Below are positions 1 to 5,324 of a stretch of DNA of 7,722 nt, in pieces. The DNA is from Clostridia bacterium (GTDB lineage Bacteria; Bacillota; Clostridia; HGM11514): contig CAAENE010000034.1 of the NCBI GenBank assembly GCA_900757255.1, positions 1 to 7,722 of the forward strand, read 5' to 3'. Both the position numbers and the translations under genes were made by a program. How positions within the stretch are numbered: position 1 is the stretch's first letter; each line of letters starts with the position of its first letter. The notes below the pieces were generated by a model, which worked only from the letters and a program-made list of their open reading frames with translations, did not search any database and was not told where the DNA came from.

Positions 1-878
1 ATGTTGTATCCAATCCGGAATTTTTGGCGCAGGGGACGGCGGTGCGCGATACCCTGCACGCGTCCAGAATTGTAATCGGCGCGGAGAACGAGCGAGCCGG
101 AAATATCGTGTATTCTGTTTATGAACCGCTGGGTCAGAACATTGTAATGACCAACCGGCGCAGCGCGGAAATGATCAAATATGCGTCCAATGACTTTTTA
201 GCGCTGAAAATCTCTTATATCAATGAAATTGCAAATCTCTGTGAACTGGTCGGGGCGGATATCTCGGACGTATCACTTGGAATGGGGCTTGACAGCCGGA
301 TCGGCAAAGCGTTTTTAAAGGCTGGAATCGGTTATGGCGGTTCCTGCTTTCCAAAGGATACCAAAGCGCTGCACTGGCTGGCAAATACGCATGATTATGA
401 ACTGAAGACCATCAAAGCCGCAATTGAGGTCAATGAAAACCAAAAAATCAGGCTGCTGCGGAAAGCCCAAAAGTATTATGACAGCTTTAACGGACTGACG
501 GCTGCGGTACTGGGACTATCTTTTAAACCCAATACCGACGACCTCAGGGAAGCACCATCTCTTGTGAATATCCCGATTTTATTGGAGGACGGGGCGAAGG
601 TCAAAGCTTACGATCCGGTGGGCGAAAAGAAATTCCGGCAGCTGTATCCCGACGAGATTACCTACTGCCGGAACCTGGAGGAAGCATTAAAGGGCGCTGA
701 TATCTGTTTTATTTTTACCGAATGGGATTTTGTGACAGGGATGGATGTCAAACGATTCGAACAGCTGATGAAACGTCCGGTGGTCATTGACGGCAGGAAC
801 TGCTTTGACCGCAAACAATTTATAGGAACGCATGTTATCTATGAATCAATCGGACGGCCTGCGGTCAACGGAAAATAA
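1..878 (+). CDS. ugd: UDP-glucose 6-dehydrogenase, 5'-truncated by window edge
   Basis: This is a nucleotide-sugar dehydrogenase that oxidises UDP-glucose to UDP-glucuronate with two NAD+, a cytosolic step supplying uronic acid for surface polysaccharides. The frame is open to the left edge and begins in mid-protein with VVSNPEFLAQGTAVRD at base 3, matching the conserved end of the N-terminal NAD domain, so the TTG at 24 is not a start. About 291 residues are visible of a usual 440-460. The central dimerisation helix (EMIKYASNDFLALKISYINE) is followed by the active-site motif GYGGSCFPKD, with the catalytic Cys codon at 345-347. The C-terminal UDP-binding domain shows GLSFKPNTDDLREAPS and VVIDGRN. 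It ends in TAA, whose last bases begin a stem-loop ahead of the Nudix gene. Assignment to UDP-glucose rather than another UDP- or GDP-sugar is from overall family resemblance. The family is certain, the exact substrate probable. Confidence 0.92.
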   Translation, partial: VVSNPEFLAQGTAVRDTLHASRIVIGAENERAGNIVYSVYEPLGQNIVMTNRRSAEMIKYASNDFLALKISYINEIANLCELVGADISDVSLGMGLDSRIGKAFLKAGIGYGGSCFPKDTKALHWLANTHDYELKTIKAAIEVNENQKIRLLRKAQKYYDSFNGLTAAVLGLSFKPNTDDLREAPSLVNIPILLEDGAKVKAYDPVGEKKFRQLYPDEITYCRNLEEALKGADICFIFTEWDFVTGMDVKRFEQLMKRPVVIDGRNCFDRKQFIGTHVIYESIGRPAVNGK

Positions 879-897
879 GGAGCCAATGGCTCCTTTT
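877..897 (+). terminator. Short stem-loop, weak terminator or attenuator
   Basis: An 8-bp perfect inverted repeat (AAGGAGCC at 877-884, loop AAT, GGCTCCTT at 888-895) begins inside the dehydrogenase stop codon and is followed by only two more T residues. It resembles a compact intrinsic terminator with a poor U-tract. The SD site of the next gene lies only 9 nt beyond the stem, and no separate promoter is evident. It may therefore terminate only part of the transcripts and let the rest reach the Nudix gene. Confidence 0.5.
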
Positions 898-916
898 GTG
901 TTAAAAGGAGAGTATT

Positions 917-1399
917 ATGCCGGAATTTTGGGATGTTTATGATAAAGACAGAAGGAAAACAGGAAAGATACAGGAGCGGGGCAAACCGGCGCCGGAGGGC
1001 GCATACCGGCTCATCGTACATATTTGGCTGATGAACGAAAAGGAAGAACTGCTGCTGACGCGGCGGCATCCGCAAAAGCCGTGGGGCGGCTTGTGGGAAT
1101 GCACCGGTGGTTCAGTACTGGCCGGTGAGGATTCCCTGCATGGAGCGGTCCGGGAAGTCAGGGAAGAAGTAGGGATTATCCTTGACCCGGCGGCAGGAAC
1201 GCTGCTTGACAGCGAGAGGAGTGGGGACGCATTTGTAGACGAATGGTTCTTTCGGATGAAAAATCCCGTCCTTGTTTTACAGGAGAGCGAAGTGATTGAC
1301 GCGGTATTTGCCGCGCGGGAACAATATGACGAGATGATTCGCAAGGGCTTGCTTGTGCCCGTAATTCCTTATTTTTATGACCTTATTTCTAAAAAATAG
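917..1399 (+). CDS. Nudix hydrolase
   Basis: This is a 160-residue single-domain Nudix protein, predicted to hydrolyse a nucleoside diphosphate linked to another moiety in the cytosol with Mg2+. The Nudix box GX5EX7REUXEEXGU is complete: G65, E71, R79-E80 and E83-E84-V85-G86-I87, with the metal-binding glutamates present. The N-terminus (EFWDVYDKDRRKTGK) and the RRHPQKPWGGLWE segment before the box resemble the stand-alone Nudix group that shares its fold with isopentenyl-diphosphate isomerase. That resemblance alone does not make it an isomerase, and the substrate cannot be told. The ATG at 917 has AAAGGAG at 904-910 with 6-nt spacing. The gene follows the dehydrogenase by 38 nt and may depend on its transcription. 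No terminator hairpin is obvious after the stop. Confidence 0.9.
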   Translation: MPEFWDVYDKDRRKTGKIQERGKPAPEGAYRLIVHIWLMNEKEELLLTRRHPQKPWGGLWECTGGSVLAGEDSLHGAVREVREEVGIILDPAAGTLLDSERSGDAFVDEWFFRMKNPVLVLQESEVIDAVFAAREQYDEMIRKGLLVPVIPYFYDLISKK

Positions 1400-1431
1400 A
1401 AAATTTTGGTTGAAACATGCAAAAAAGCCTG

Positions 1432-1460
1432 TTGAAATTTTGAAAAAGATATGGTATCAT
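1432..1460 (+). promoter_or_regulatory. Promoter for the CNNM/CBS gene
   Basis: A sigma-A type promoter: -35 TTGAAA at 1432-1437, a 17-nt spacer, and -10 TATCAT at 1455-1460. TG at 1452-1453 gives an extended -10, and a run of six A residues at 1421-1426 could act as an UP element. The expected start is near 1467, about 29 nt before the chosen start codon. Confidence 0.75.
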
Positions 1461-1480
1461 TAATCTAATATTTTAAAATG

Positions 1481-1487
1481 AGGAGAG
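1481..1487 (+). promoter_or_regulatory. Shine-Dalgarno site that fixes the start at 1496
   Basis: AGGAGAG lies immediately after the upstream in-frame ATG at 1478 and 8-10 nt before the ATG at 1496. The 1478 ATG has only A/T-rich sequence before it and would sit about 11 nt from the predicted transcript start. The 1496 ATG is therefore the better start. Confidence 0.75.
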
Positions 1488-1495
1488 ATGAGAAA

Positions 1496-2836
1496 ATGGA
1501 CCCTGACCCTGCGAATATTGGTTTACAACTCGTATTAATTTTGTGTTTGACGATGATCAACGCTTTTTTTGCCGCTGCAGAATTAGCGGTGGTGTCTGTC
1601 AATAAAAACCGGGTTAAGCTTTTAGCGGAGGAAGGAAACAAAAAAGCGAAACTACTGGAAAAACTATTGGAAGAGCCTACCAATTTTTTATCGACCATTC
1701 AGGTTGCAATCACGCTTGCCGGCTTTTTCTCAAGTGCGTCGGCCGCAACCGGGATTGCAGAGTATGCAGGCGCATGGTTAGCCGGATTCGGCGTACCCTA
1801 TGCGTTGCAGATATCAGTTATAGTGATTACTGTTATCCTGTCATATTTTACCCTGGTATTCGGTGAACTGGTTCCAAAACGGATTGCACTTCAAAGGGCG
1901 GAAGCTATGGCGCTGTTCTGCGTCAGGCCGATTCTGGCAATTCAAAAGGTTGCAATGCCTTTTGTCAAGCTGTTATCGGTTTCGACAAAGCTTGTCTTAG
2001 CTCCATTCCATATGAACCAGGAGGACATGGCCGAAAAGGTATCCAAAGAAGAAATCAAGGCTTTGGTTGAATCGAGTGACAGTGAGTTTACCGAAACCGA
2101 AACCGAAATGATCAGTTCTCTGATTGAATTTGACGACAGCATTGCCGAGGAAGTCATGACGCCTCGCACTGAGGTCTATATGATCAATATCGAGACGCCG
2201 CTGACAGATTATCTGGATCAGCTGCTGGAAGAGCGATATTCCCGAATTCCGGTGTATGAGGGCGACAGTGATAATATTATCGGTATTTTGTATATGAAGG
2301 ACTTTATTATTGAAGCCCGAAAGTACGGTTTTGAACAGGTGGATATCCGCGGGATACTTCATGCTCCGTATTTTGTACCGGAACGCAAAAATACCGGCGA
2401 GCTGTTCCGGGAGCTGCAGGCCAATAAAAAGCATATGGCGGTCTTGATTGATGAATACGGCGGATTTACCGGGATTGTGACAATAGAAGATTTGATAGAA
2501 GAGGTTATGGGCGATATCGACGACGAATATGATGAGGATGAGCCGGATATCCGCGCTCTCGATACATCGACCTATCTGGTTCGCGGTTCGGTGAGTATCG
2601 CTGACTTAAACGATGAACTTGATTTATCTCTCGACGAGGAAACGGATGATTACGATACCCTGGCCGGATTTATGATAAATCTGCTCGGGTATATTCCGAA
2701 AGACGGCGAGCAGCCGACAGCGGAGTTTGAAAACCTTCTGCTGAAAGCGGAGCAGGTCGGCGATAAACGAATTGAGATGATTAAAATATGTATTCTGCCT
2801 GCTGAAGAAAATGAGGAGCAGGAACACGCTCAATAA
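1496..2836 (+). CDS. CNNM transmembrane / CBS-pair / CorC-HlyC family protein
   Basis: This is an integral membrane protein of 446 residues in the family annotated as hemolysin-related or HlyC/CorC-type transporters, whose studied members are linked to Mg2+ (and Co2+) efflux. An N-terminal CNNM (DUF21) domain spans about 1-185, with hydrophobic stretches near 8-30, 65-90, 97-122 and 136-160. It contains NAFFAAAELAVVSVN and GELVPKRIAL, typical of the family. The CBS pair follows: EVMTPRTEVYMI at about 219 opens the first repeat, and VLIDEYGGFTGIVTIEDLIE at about 316-335 closes the second. The C-terminal CorC/HlyC domain covers about 357-435 and contains DYDTLAGFMINLLGYIP. An acidic run (GDIDDEYDEDEPD) links CBS2 to the last domain. 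The length is normal. The gene is monocistronic by context, with its own promoter and a strong hairpin after the stop. The ion transported is inferred from the family, and the name hemolysin is historical. Confidence 0.93.
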   Translation: MDPDPANIGLQLVLILCLTMINAFFAAAELAVVSVNKNRVKLLAEEGNKKAKLLEKLLEEPTNFLSTIQVAITLAGFFSSASAATGIAEYAGAWLAGFGVPYALQISVIVITVILSYFTLVFGELVPKRIALQRAEAMALFCVRPILAIQKVAMPFVKLLSVSTKLVLAPFHMNQEDMAEKVSKEEIKALVESSDSEFTETETEMISSLIEFDDSIAEEVMTPRTEVYMINIETPLTDYLDQLLEERYSRIPVYEGDSDNIIGILYMKDFIIEARKYGFEQVDIRGILHAPYFVPERKNTGELFRELQANKKHMAVLIDEYGGFTGIVTIEDLIEEVMGDIDDEYDEDEPDIRALDTSTYLVRGSVSIADLNDELDLSLDEETDDYDTLAGFMINLLGYIPKDGEQPTAEFENLLLKAEQVGDKRIEMIKICILPAEENEEQEHAQ

Positions 2837-2842
2837 TAAAAT

Positions 2843-2882
2843 ATGCAACAGCCGGCACGGTTTTGTGCCGGTTGTTTTGCAT
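2843..2882 (+). terminator. Strong hairpin terminator after the CNNM/CBS gene
   Basis: AACAGCCGGCAC (2847-2858) pairs with GTGCCGGTTGTT (2865-2876) over 12 bp with one G-T wobble, around the loop GGTTTT. Outer bases ATGC and GCAT extend it after a TT bulge. It starts 6 nt after the stop. The 3' arm is T-rich, but no clean T-run follows, so efficiency is uncertain. Confidence 0.7.
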
Positions 2883-3005
2883 CAAAATAGCGCCGACGGT
2901 ATCGGCAGATATCACCCTTAACCGGAAAGAGGCGGATGTTGTACAATTGATATATCGCTGCCGGCATGCTCTTTGTGGCTTTTTCATAAAATGGCAAAAA
3001 AAGGT

Positions 3006-3034
3006 TTGAAATTTCAGAATAAGAGTAGTATAAT
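3006..3034 (+). promoter_or_regulatory. Promoter for the Lrp-aminotransferase operon
   Basis: -35 TTGAAA at 3006-3011, a 17-nt spacer and a perfect TATAAT at 3029-3034, with seven A residues (2996-3002) just upstream. The predicted start near 3041 gives a leader of about 64 nt. Between the preceding terminator and this promoter (2883-2995) I see no gene. A Lrp-type regulator may bind its own promoter, but no clear dyad operator could be picked out. Confidence 0.8.
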
Positions 3035-3089
3035 AATTCTATTCATTTATTGGTTTTATTGAGTGAAATTTTGATTGGCAACGATGAAC

Positions 3090-3096
3090 AGGAGGG
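3090..3096 (+). promoter_or_regulatory. Shine-Dalgarno site that fixes the start at 3105
   Basis: AGGAGGG with 8-nt spacing to the ATG at 3105 is a near-ideal SD. The longer frame beginning at TTG 3075, or at ATG 3084, has no comparable site and would place this SD inside the coding region. Confidence 0.85.
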
Positions 3097-3104
3097 TGGT
3101 AGAA

Positions 3105-3584
3105 ATGGAAAAGATTTTGGAACTGTTAGAGCAGAACGCCAAGCTGACGCCTGAAAAAATTGCGACGCTGCTTGGGACGAATGTGGAAACTGTGAAAGAA
3201 AAGATAGAGCAGTACGAAAAGGATAAGGTTATCGTTTCTTATAAAACGGTTGTAGATTGGCAGAAAACGAAACGGGAAAGCGTCAATGCCCTGATTGAGC
3301 TGCGGGTGACACCTCAGCGCGGAGAGGGCTTTGATAAAATTGCAGAGCGGATTTATAATTATCCCGAGGTGAAATCAGTCTACCTGATGTCGGGCGGCTT
3401 TGATATCACGGTTATGGTGGAAGGGGATTCTATGAAAAGCGTCGCCCTGTTTGTTGCGCAGAAGCTGGCGCCAATGGACAATGTCCTAAGCACAGCAACC
3501 CATTTTGTGCTGAAAAAGTATAAACAGGAGGGCGTTATCTTTGATGAGCCGTCAAAGGATGAACGCAGTGTGATTACCCTATGA
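3105..3584 (+). CDS. Lrp/AsnC family transcriptional regulator
   Basis: This is a DNA-binding feast/famine regulator of 159 residues. Residues about 1-60 form the N-terminal winged helix-turn-helix (MEKILELLEQNAKLTPEKIA, then LLGTNVETVKEKI as the recognition region), ending with the IVSYKTVVDW strand typical of the family. Residues about 58-145 form the AsnC/RAM effector-binding and oligomerisation domain (ALIELRVTPQRGEGFDKIAE, SVYLMSGGFDITVMVEG, with the conserved GGFD turn). Members bind amino acids or related small molecules as octamers or dimers. The stop TGA overlaps the ATG of the aminotransferase gene by 4 nt, so the two are co-transcribed and probably translationally coupled. By analogy the regulator may sense a substrate or product of that enzyme, or control its own operon. 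The effector is unknown. Confidence 0.92.
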   Translation: MEKILELLEQNAKLTPEKIATLLGTNVETVKEKIEQYEKDKVIVSYKTVVDWQKTKRESVNALIELRVTPQRGEGFDKIAERIYNYPEVKSVYLMSGGFDITVMVEGDSMKSVALFVAQKLAPMDNVLSTATHFVLKKYKQEGVIFDEPSKDERSVITL

Positions 3585-4744
3585 AAGAGCATTTACTAAG
3601 CGAAACTGTAAAAAATATGCAGCCGTCCGGTATCCGCAAGTTTTTTGATATTGTTGCGGAAATGAAGGACGCTGTCTCTTTGGGTGTTGGGGAACCCGAT
3701 TTTGTTACGCCCTGGCATATCCGCGAGGCGGGTATCTATTCTCTGGAAAAGGGACATACCTATTATACCTCAAATGCGGGTCTGGTTGAACTGAGAGAGG
3801 CGATCTGCGGTTATATGGAGCGAAGGTTTGATTTATCTTATTCCCCAAAAAACCAGGTCTTGGTAACGGTTGGCGGAAGCGAGGCGCTGGACCTTTGTAT
3901 CCGGTCACTGATTAATCCCGGAGATGAGGTGCTGATACCTGAACCGAGCTTTGTGTGCTATACGCCGACAACACAGCTGGCATATGGGGTTCCGGTGCCG
4001 ATTGTGACAAAGGCGGATGATGAATTCCGCGTGACCGCACAGCAGATCAAAGAGAAAATAACAGAGAAAACAAAATTGTTGATTTTGCCCTTTCCAAATA
4101 ATCCGACCGGAGCGGTGATGGAACGTCAGCATCTGGAAGAAATCGCAGACGTGCTGCGGGGAACCGATATTATGGTCCTGTCAGATGAAATATACGGCGA
4201 GCTGACCTATGGCCAAAAGCATGTTTCAATTGCCAATATAGACGGTATGTATGAGCGGACGGTTGTGGTCGGCGGTTTTTCAAAGGCGTTTGCCATGACC
4301 GGCTGGAGGCTTGGCTTTGCACTTGGCCATCCGGAAATCATCGGGGCGATGACCAAGGTGCATCAGTATGCGATCATGTCTTCCCCGACAGTGAGCCAGT
4401 ATGCCGGAATTGAAGCTATGAACTGCGGTGACGATGATATTGAAATGATGAAGGACGAATACAATATGCGCCGCAGGTTTATTTTAGAAGGGTTCCGCAG
4501 CATGGGGTTGTCCTGTTTTGAGCCAAAAGGCGCGTTTTATGTTTTCCCATCTATCCGTGAAACCGGCCTGACTTCTAATGAATTTTGCGATTTGCTGTTA
4601 AAGGAAGAAAAGGTCGCTGTTGTTCCGGGGAATGCTTTTGGACAGAGCGGGGAAGGATTTGTACGCTGTTCCTATGCTTATTCAGTTGAGAAAATCGAGG
4701 AAGCCCTCTCGCGTATCGAAAAATTTGTGAAAAAACGGCTTTAA
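3581..4744 (+). CDS. Class I/II PLP-dependent aminotransferase
   Basis: This is a cytosolic pyridoxal-phosphate enzyme of 387 residues, the normal length for fold-type I aspartate-aminotransferase relatives. Visible hallmarks are SLGVGEPDF (33-41), YYTSNAGLVELR (61-72), the cofactor-contacting PNNPTG (172-177, Asn174), SDEIYG (201-206, Asp202 and Tyr205), the Schiff-base Lys235 in GGFSKAFAMTGWRLG, and Arg362 in GFVRCSYA for the substrate carboxylate. All key residues are present, so it should be active. It groups by look with aromatic/branched-chain or PatA-like aminotransferases of Firmicutes, but the amino-acid substrate cannot be fixed. The start is the ATG that overlaps the regulator stop (ATGA). 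No good SD precedes it, which fits coupled translation. The pairing with a Lrp-type regulator suggests a role in amino-acid catabolism or supply. Confidence 0.93.
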   Translation: MKEHLLSETVKNMQPSGIRKFFDIVAEMKDAVSLGVGEPDFVTPWHIREAGIYSLEKGHTYYTSNAGLVELREAICGYMERRFDLSYSPKNQVLVTVGGSEALDLCIRSLINPGDEVLIPEPSFVCYTPTTQLAYGVPVPIVTKADDEFRVTAQQIKEKITEKTKLLILPFPNNPTGAVMERQHLEEIADVLRGTDIMVLSDEIYGELTYGQKHVSIANIDGMYERTVVVGGFSKAFAMTGWRLGFALGHPEIIGAMTKVHQYAIMSSPTVSQYAGIEAMNCGDDDIEMMKDEYNMRRRFILEGFRSMGLSCFEPKGAFYVFPSIRETGLTSNEFCDLLLKEEKVAVVPGNAFGQSGEGFVRCSYAYSVEKIEEALSRIEKFVKKRL

Positions 4745-4775
4745 AAAAAGGCCTGCGTCAATATAGACGCAGGCC
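4743..4775 (-). terminator. Rho-independent terminator of the minus-strand Cys-rich gene, shared with the plus strand
   Basis: A perfect 10-bp GC-rich stem (GGCCTGCGTC at 4750-4759, 6-nt loop, GACGCAGGCC at 4766-4775) is flanked on its left by seven A residues. Read on the minus strand it is stem, loop, stem, then seven T, a textbook intrinsic terminator. Read on the plus strand it begins 6 nt after the aminotransferase stop but lacks a T-run. Termination is therefore best supported leftward, with the hairpin possibly protecting the 3' end of the rightward mRNA. Confidence 0.85.
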
Positions 4776-4776
4776 G

Positions 4777-4793
4777 GGACGAATGTTTCGTCC
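4777..4793. repeat. Second small inverted repeat beside the terminator
   Basis: GGACGAA (4777-4783), loop TGT, TTCGTCC (4787-4793) make a 7-bp perfect stem one base away from the terminator hairpin. No T-run lies on either side. It may add to rightward 3'-end formation after the aminotransferase gene. Confidence 0.5.
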
Positions 4794-4816
4794 AATTGGG
4801 TAAGATGGATGGAAGG

Positions 4817-4841
4817 TTCATTTGATGGGGTCTCAAATGAA
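4817..4841. repeat. Inverted repeat in the 3' region of the Cys-rich gene
   Basis: TTCATTTGA (4817-4825) and TCAAATGAA (4833-4841) form a 9-bp perfect stem with a 7-nt loop. The A-run follows on the plus strand, so it is not an intrinsic terminator in either direction. On the minus-strand transcript it would be a hairpin between the stop codon and the true terminator. Confidence 0.5.
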
Positions 4842-4888
4842 AAAAGGCAATACGGTCAATGTACTCTTATGGAATATTTGAAAGCTTT

Positions 4889-5122
4889 TTAGCAACCACA
4901 GCCGCAGCCACAGCCATTGTTTGACCGACTGTCGATGACTCTGCGGTTTTCGATATTGCTGCAATCGCCGAAGCCCGGCTGATTGTCGCAAAATACGTTG
5001 ATAACGTTAGTCGGCACATATGGCCAGTTATGTTTACAGCAGGTAACCCAGCGGTATCCATAAACCTTGTGCCACTCTCTGCACCCGCACTCTGTATCTC
5101 TGGAACGATTATTGCAACACAT
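4889..5122 (-). CDS. Small cysteine-rich protein with Gly-Cys tail, unknown function
   Basis: I do not recognise this 77-residue protein. It has 12 cysteines (about 16 percent): Cys2-Cys3, Cys12-Gly-Cys14, Cys28-Cys29, Cys45, Cys54, and a tail of four Gly-Cys units (GCGCGCGC, residues 70-77) running to the stop. The middle is rich in aromatic and Asn residues (REWHKVYGYRW, KHNWPY). No signal peptide or membrane segment is visible. The ATG at 5122 is preceded by GAGGTG at ideal spacing, a candidate promoter lies upstream, and a T-tailed hairpin follows, so it looks like a real monocistronic gene. It converges on the aminotransferase gene and diverges from trmL. Paired and alternating cysteines suggest metal binding or a disulfide-crosslinked structural protein such as a spore-coat component. 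This is inference only. A GTG-started frame overlapping it was judged a shadow. Confidence 0.75.
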   Translation of the reverse strand: MCCNNRSRDTECGCREWHKVYGYRWVTCCKHNWPYVPTNVINVFCDNQPGFGDCSNIENRRVIDSRSNNGCGCGCGC

Positions 5123-5255
5123 ATTAACACCTCAATTATTTAGTTTGGTTCATCCGCGGCATCCTTCCCGTTTCACGCATCTTAGATACCGTACCGGGAA
5201 GAGGACCCGCAGGATGTTTCTTCCTCTTTCCTTGGAAGTTCATTACATACTATTC
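5123..5255 (-). promoter_or_regulatory. Structured 5' leader of the Cys-rich gene
   Basis: The stretch between the candidate promoter and the start codon holds no gene but has two competing helices. Plus-strand bases 5222-5231 can pair with 5197-5205 (GGAAGAGGA against TCCTCTTTCC, one bulge). Bases 5164-5170 (CTTCCCG) can pair with 5195-5201 (CGGGAAG). Both helices use 5197-5201, so they cannot form together. No T-run follows either, so a simple transcription attenuator is not shown. It matches no riboswitch class that I recognise. Confidence 0.4.
5128..5133 (-). promoter_or_regulatory. Shine-Dalgarno site of the Cys-rich gene
   Basis: Read on the minus strand, GAGGTG is followed by TTAAT and then the ATG at 5122. 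This fits the anti-SD core at normal spacing and picks this frame and start over the overlapping GTG-started frame at 5130, whose start codon lies within the SD itself. Confidence 0.75.
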
Positions 5256-5259
5256 CTCT

Positions 5260-5287
5260 ATTTTACAAATTGTGACAGTTTCTGCAA
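5260..5287 (-). promoter_or_regulatory. Candidate promoter for the Cys-rich gene
   Basis: On the minus strand, TTGCAG (5287-5282) and TAAAAT (5265-5260) are separated by 16 nt. This is a plausible sigma-A promoter with four and five matches to consensus, giving a leader of about 130 nt. If the gene is sporulation-controlled another sigma factor could act, but I cannot pick out such a motif with confidence. Confidence 0.45.
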
Positions 5288-5299
5288 AGAATTTACTGT
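5272..5299 (+). promoter_or_regulatory. Weak candidate promoter for trmL-degV
   Basis: GTGACA (5272-5277, five of six to the -35 consensus) and TACTGT (5294-5299) are 16 nt apart. The -10 is poor. A promoter is expected here because the next gene upstream points the other way. It would overlap the divergent minus-strand promoter. Confidence 0.3.
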
Positions 5300-5324
5300 A
5301 CCAATATAGGAAAGGCAGACAGAC

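Noticed and set aside
24..26. TTG as the start of the dehydrogenase
   Set aside because: Upstream codons from base 3 encode conserved residues VVSNPEF of the family, so the gene simply enters from the left edge.
937..1344. 135-residue antisense frame over the Nudix gene, very rich in Ser/Arg/Cys
   Set aside because: Its composition is that of a shadow of a GC-rich coding strand, with no SD and no domain. The sense frame has a full Nudix box.
1997..2434. 145-residue antisense frame over the CBS domains
   Set aside because: It is a shadow of a conserved sense gene with clear CBS motifs, and has no start signal of its own.
2843..2890. ATG-started 15-codon frame after the CNNM gene
   Set aside because: It coincides with the terminator stem-loop and has no SD.
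2781..2987. 68-residue minus-strand frame across the CNNM-gene end and the intergenic region
   Set aside because: It runs through the terminator hairpin and into the CNNM gene, has no SD and no recognisable motif.
3075..3104. Ten-residue N-terminal extension of the Lrp regulator (TTG 3075 or ATG 3084)
   Set aside because: The perfect AGGAGGG at 3090-3096 would be inside the coding sequence. The family normally starts near the 3105 ATG.
4867..5130. 87-residue minus-strand frame starting at GTG 5130, overlapping the Cys-rich gene
   Set aside because: It has no SD of its own, and its start codon lies inside the SD of the Cys-rich frame. Its Ala/Val-rich low-complexity end is what a shifted reading of the Gly-Cys repeat would give.
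4889..5324. RiPP precursor with modification cluster
   Set aside because: The Cys-rich product invites the idea, but no radical SAM, cyclodehydratase, lanthionine synthetase, protease or exporter gene is near. The adjacent genes are trmL and an aminotransferase.
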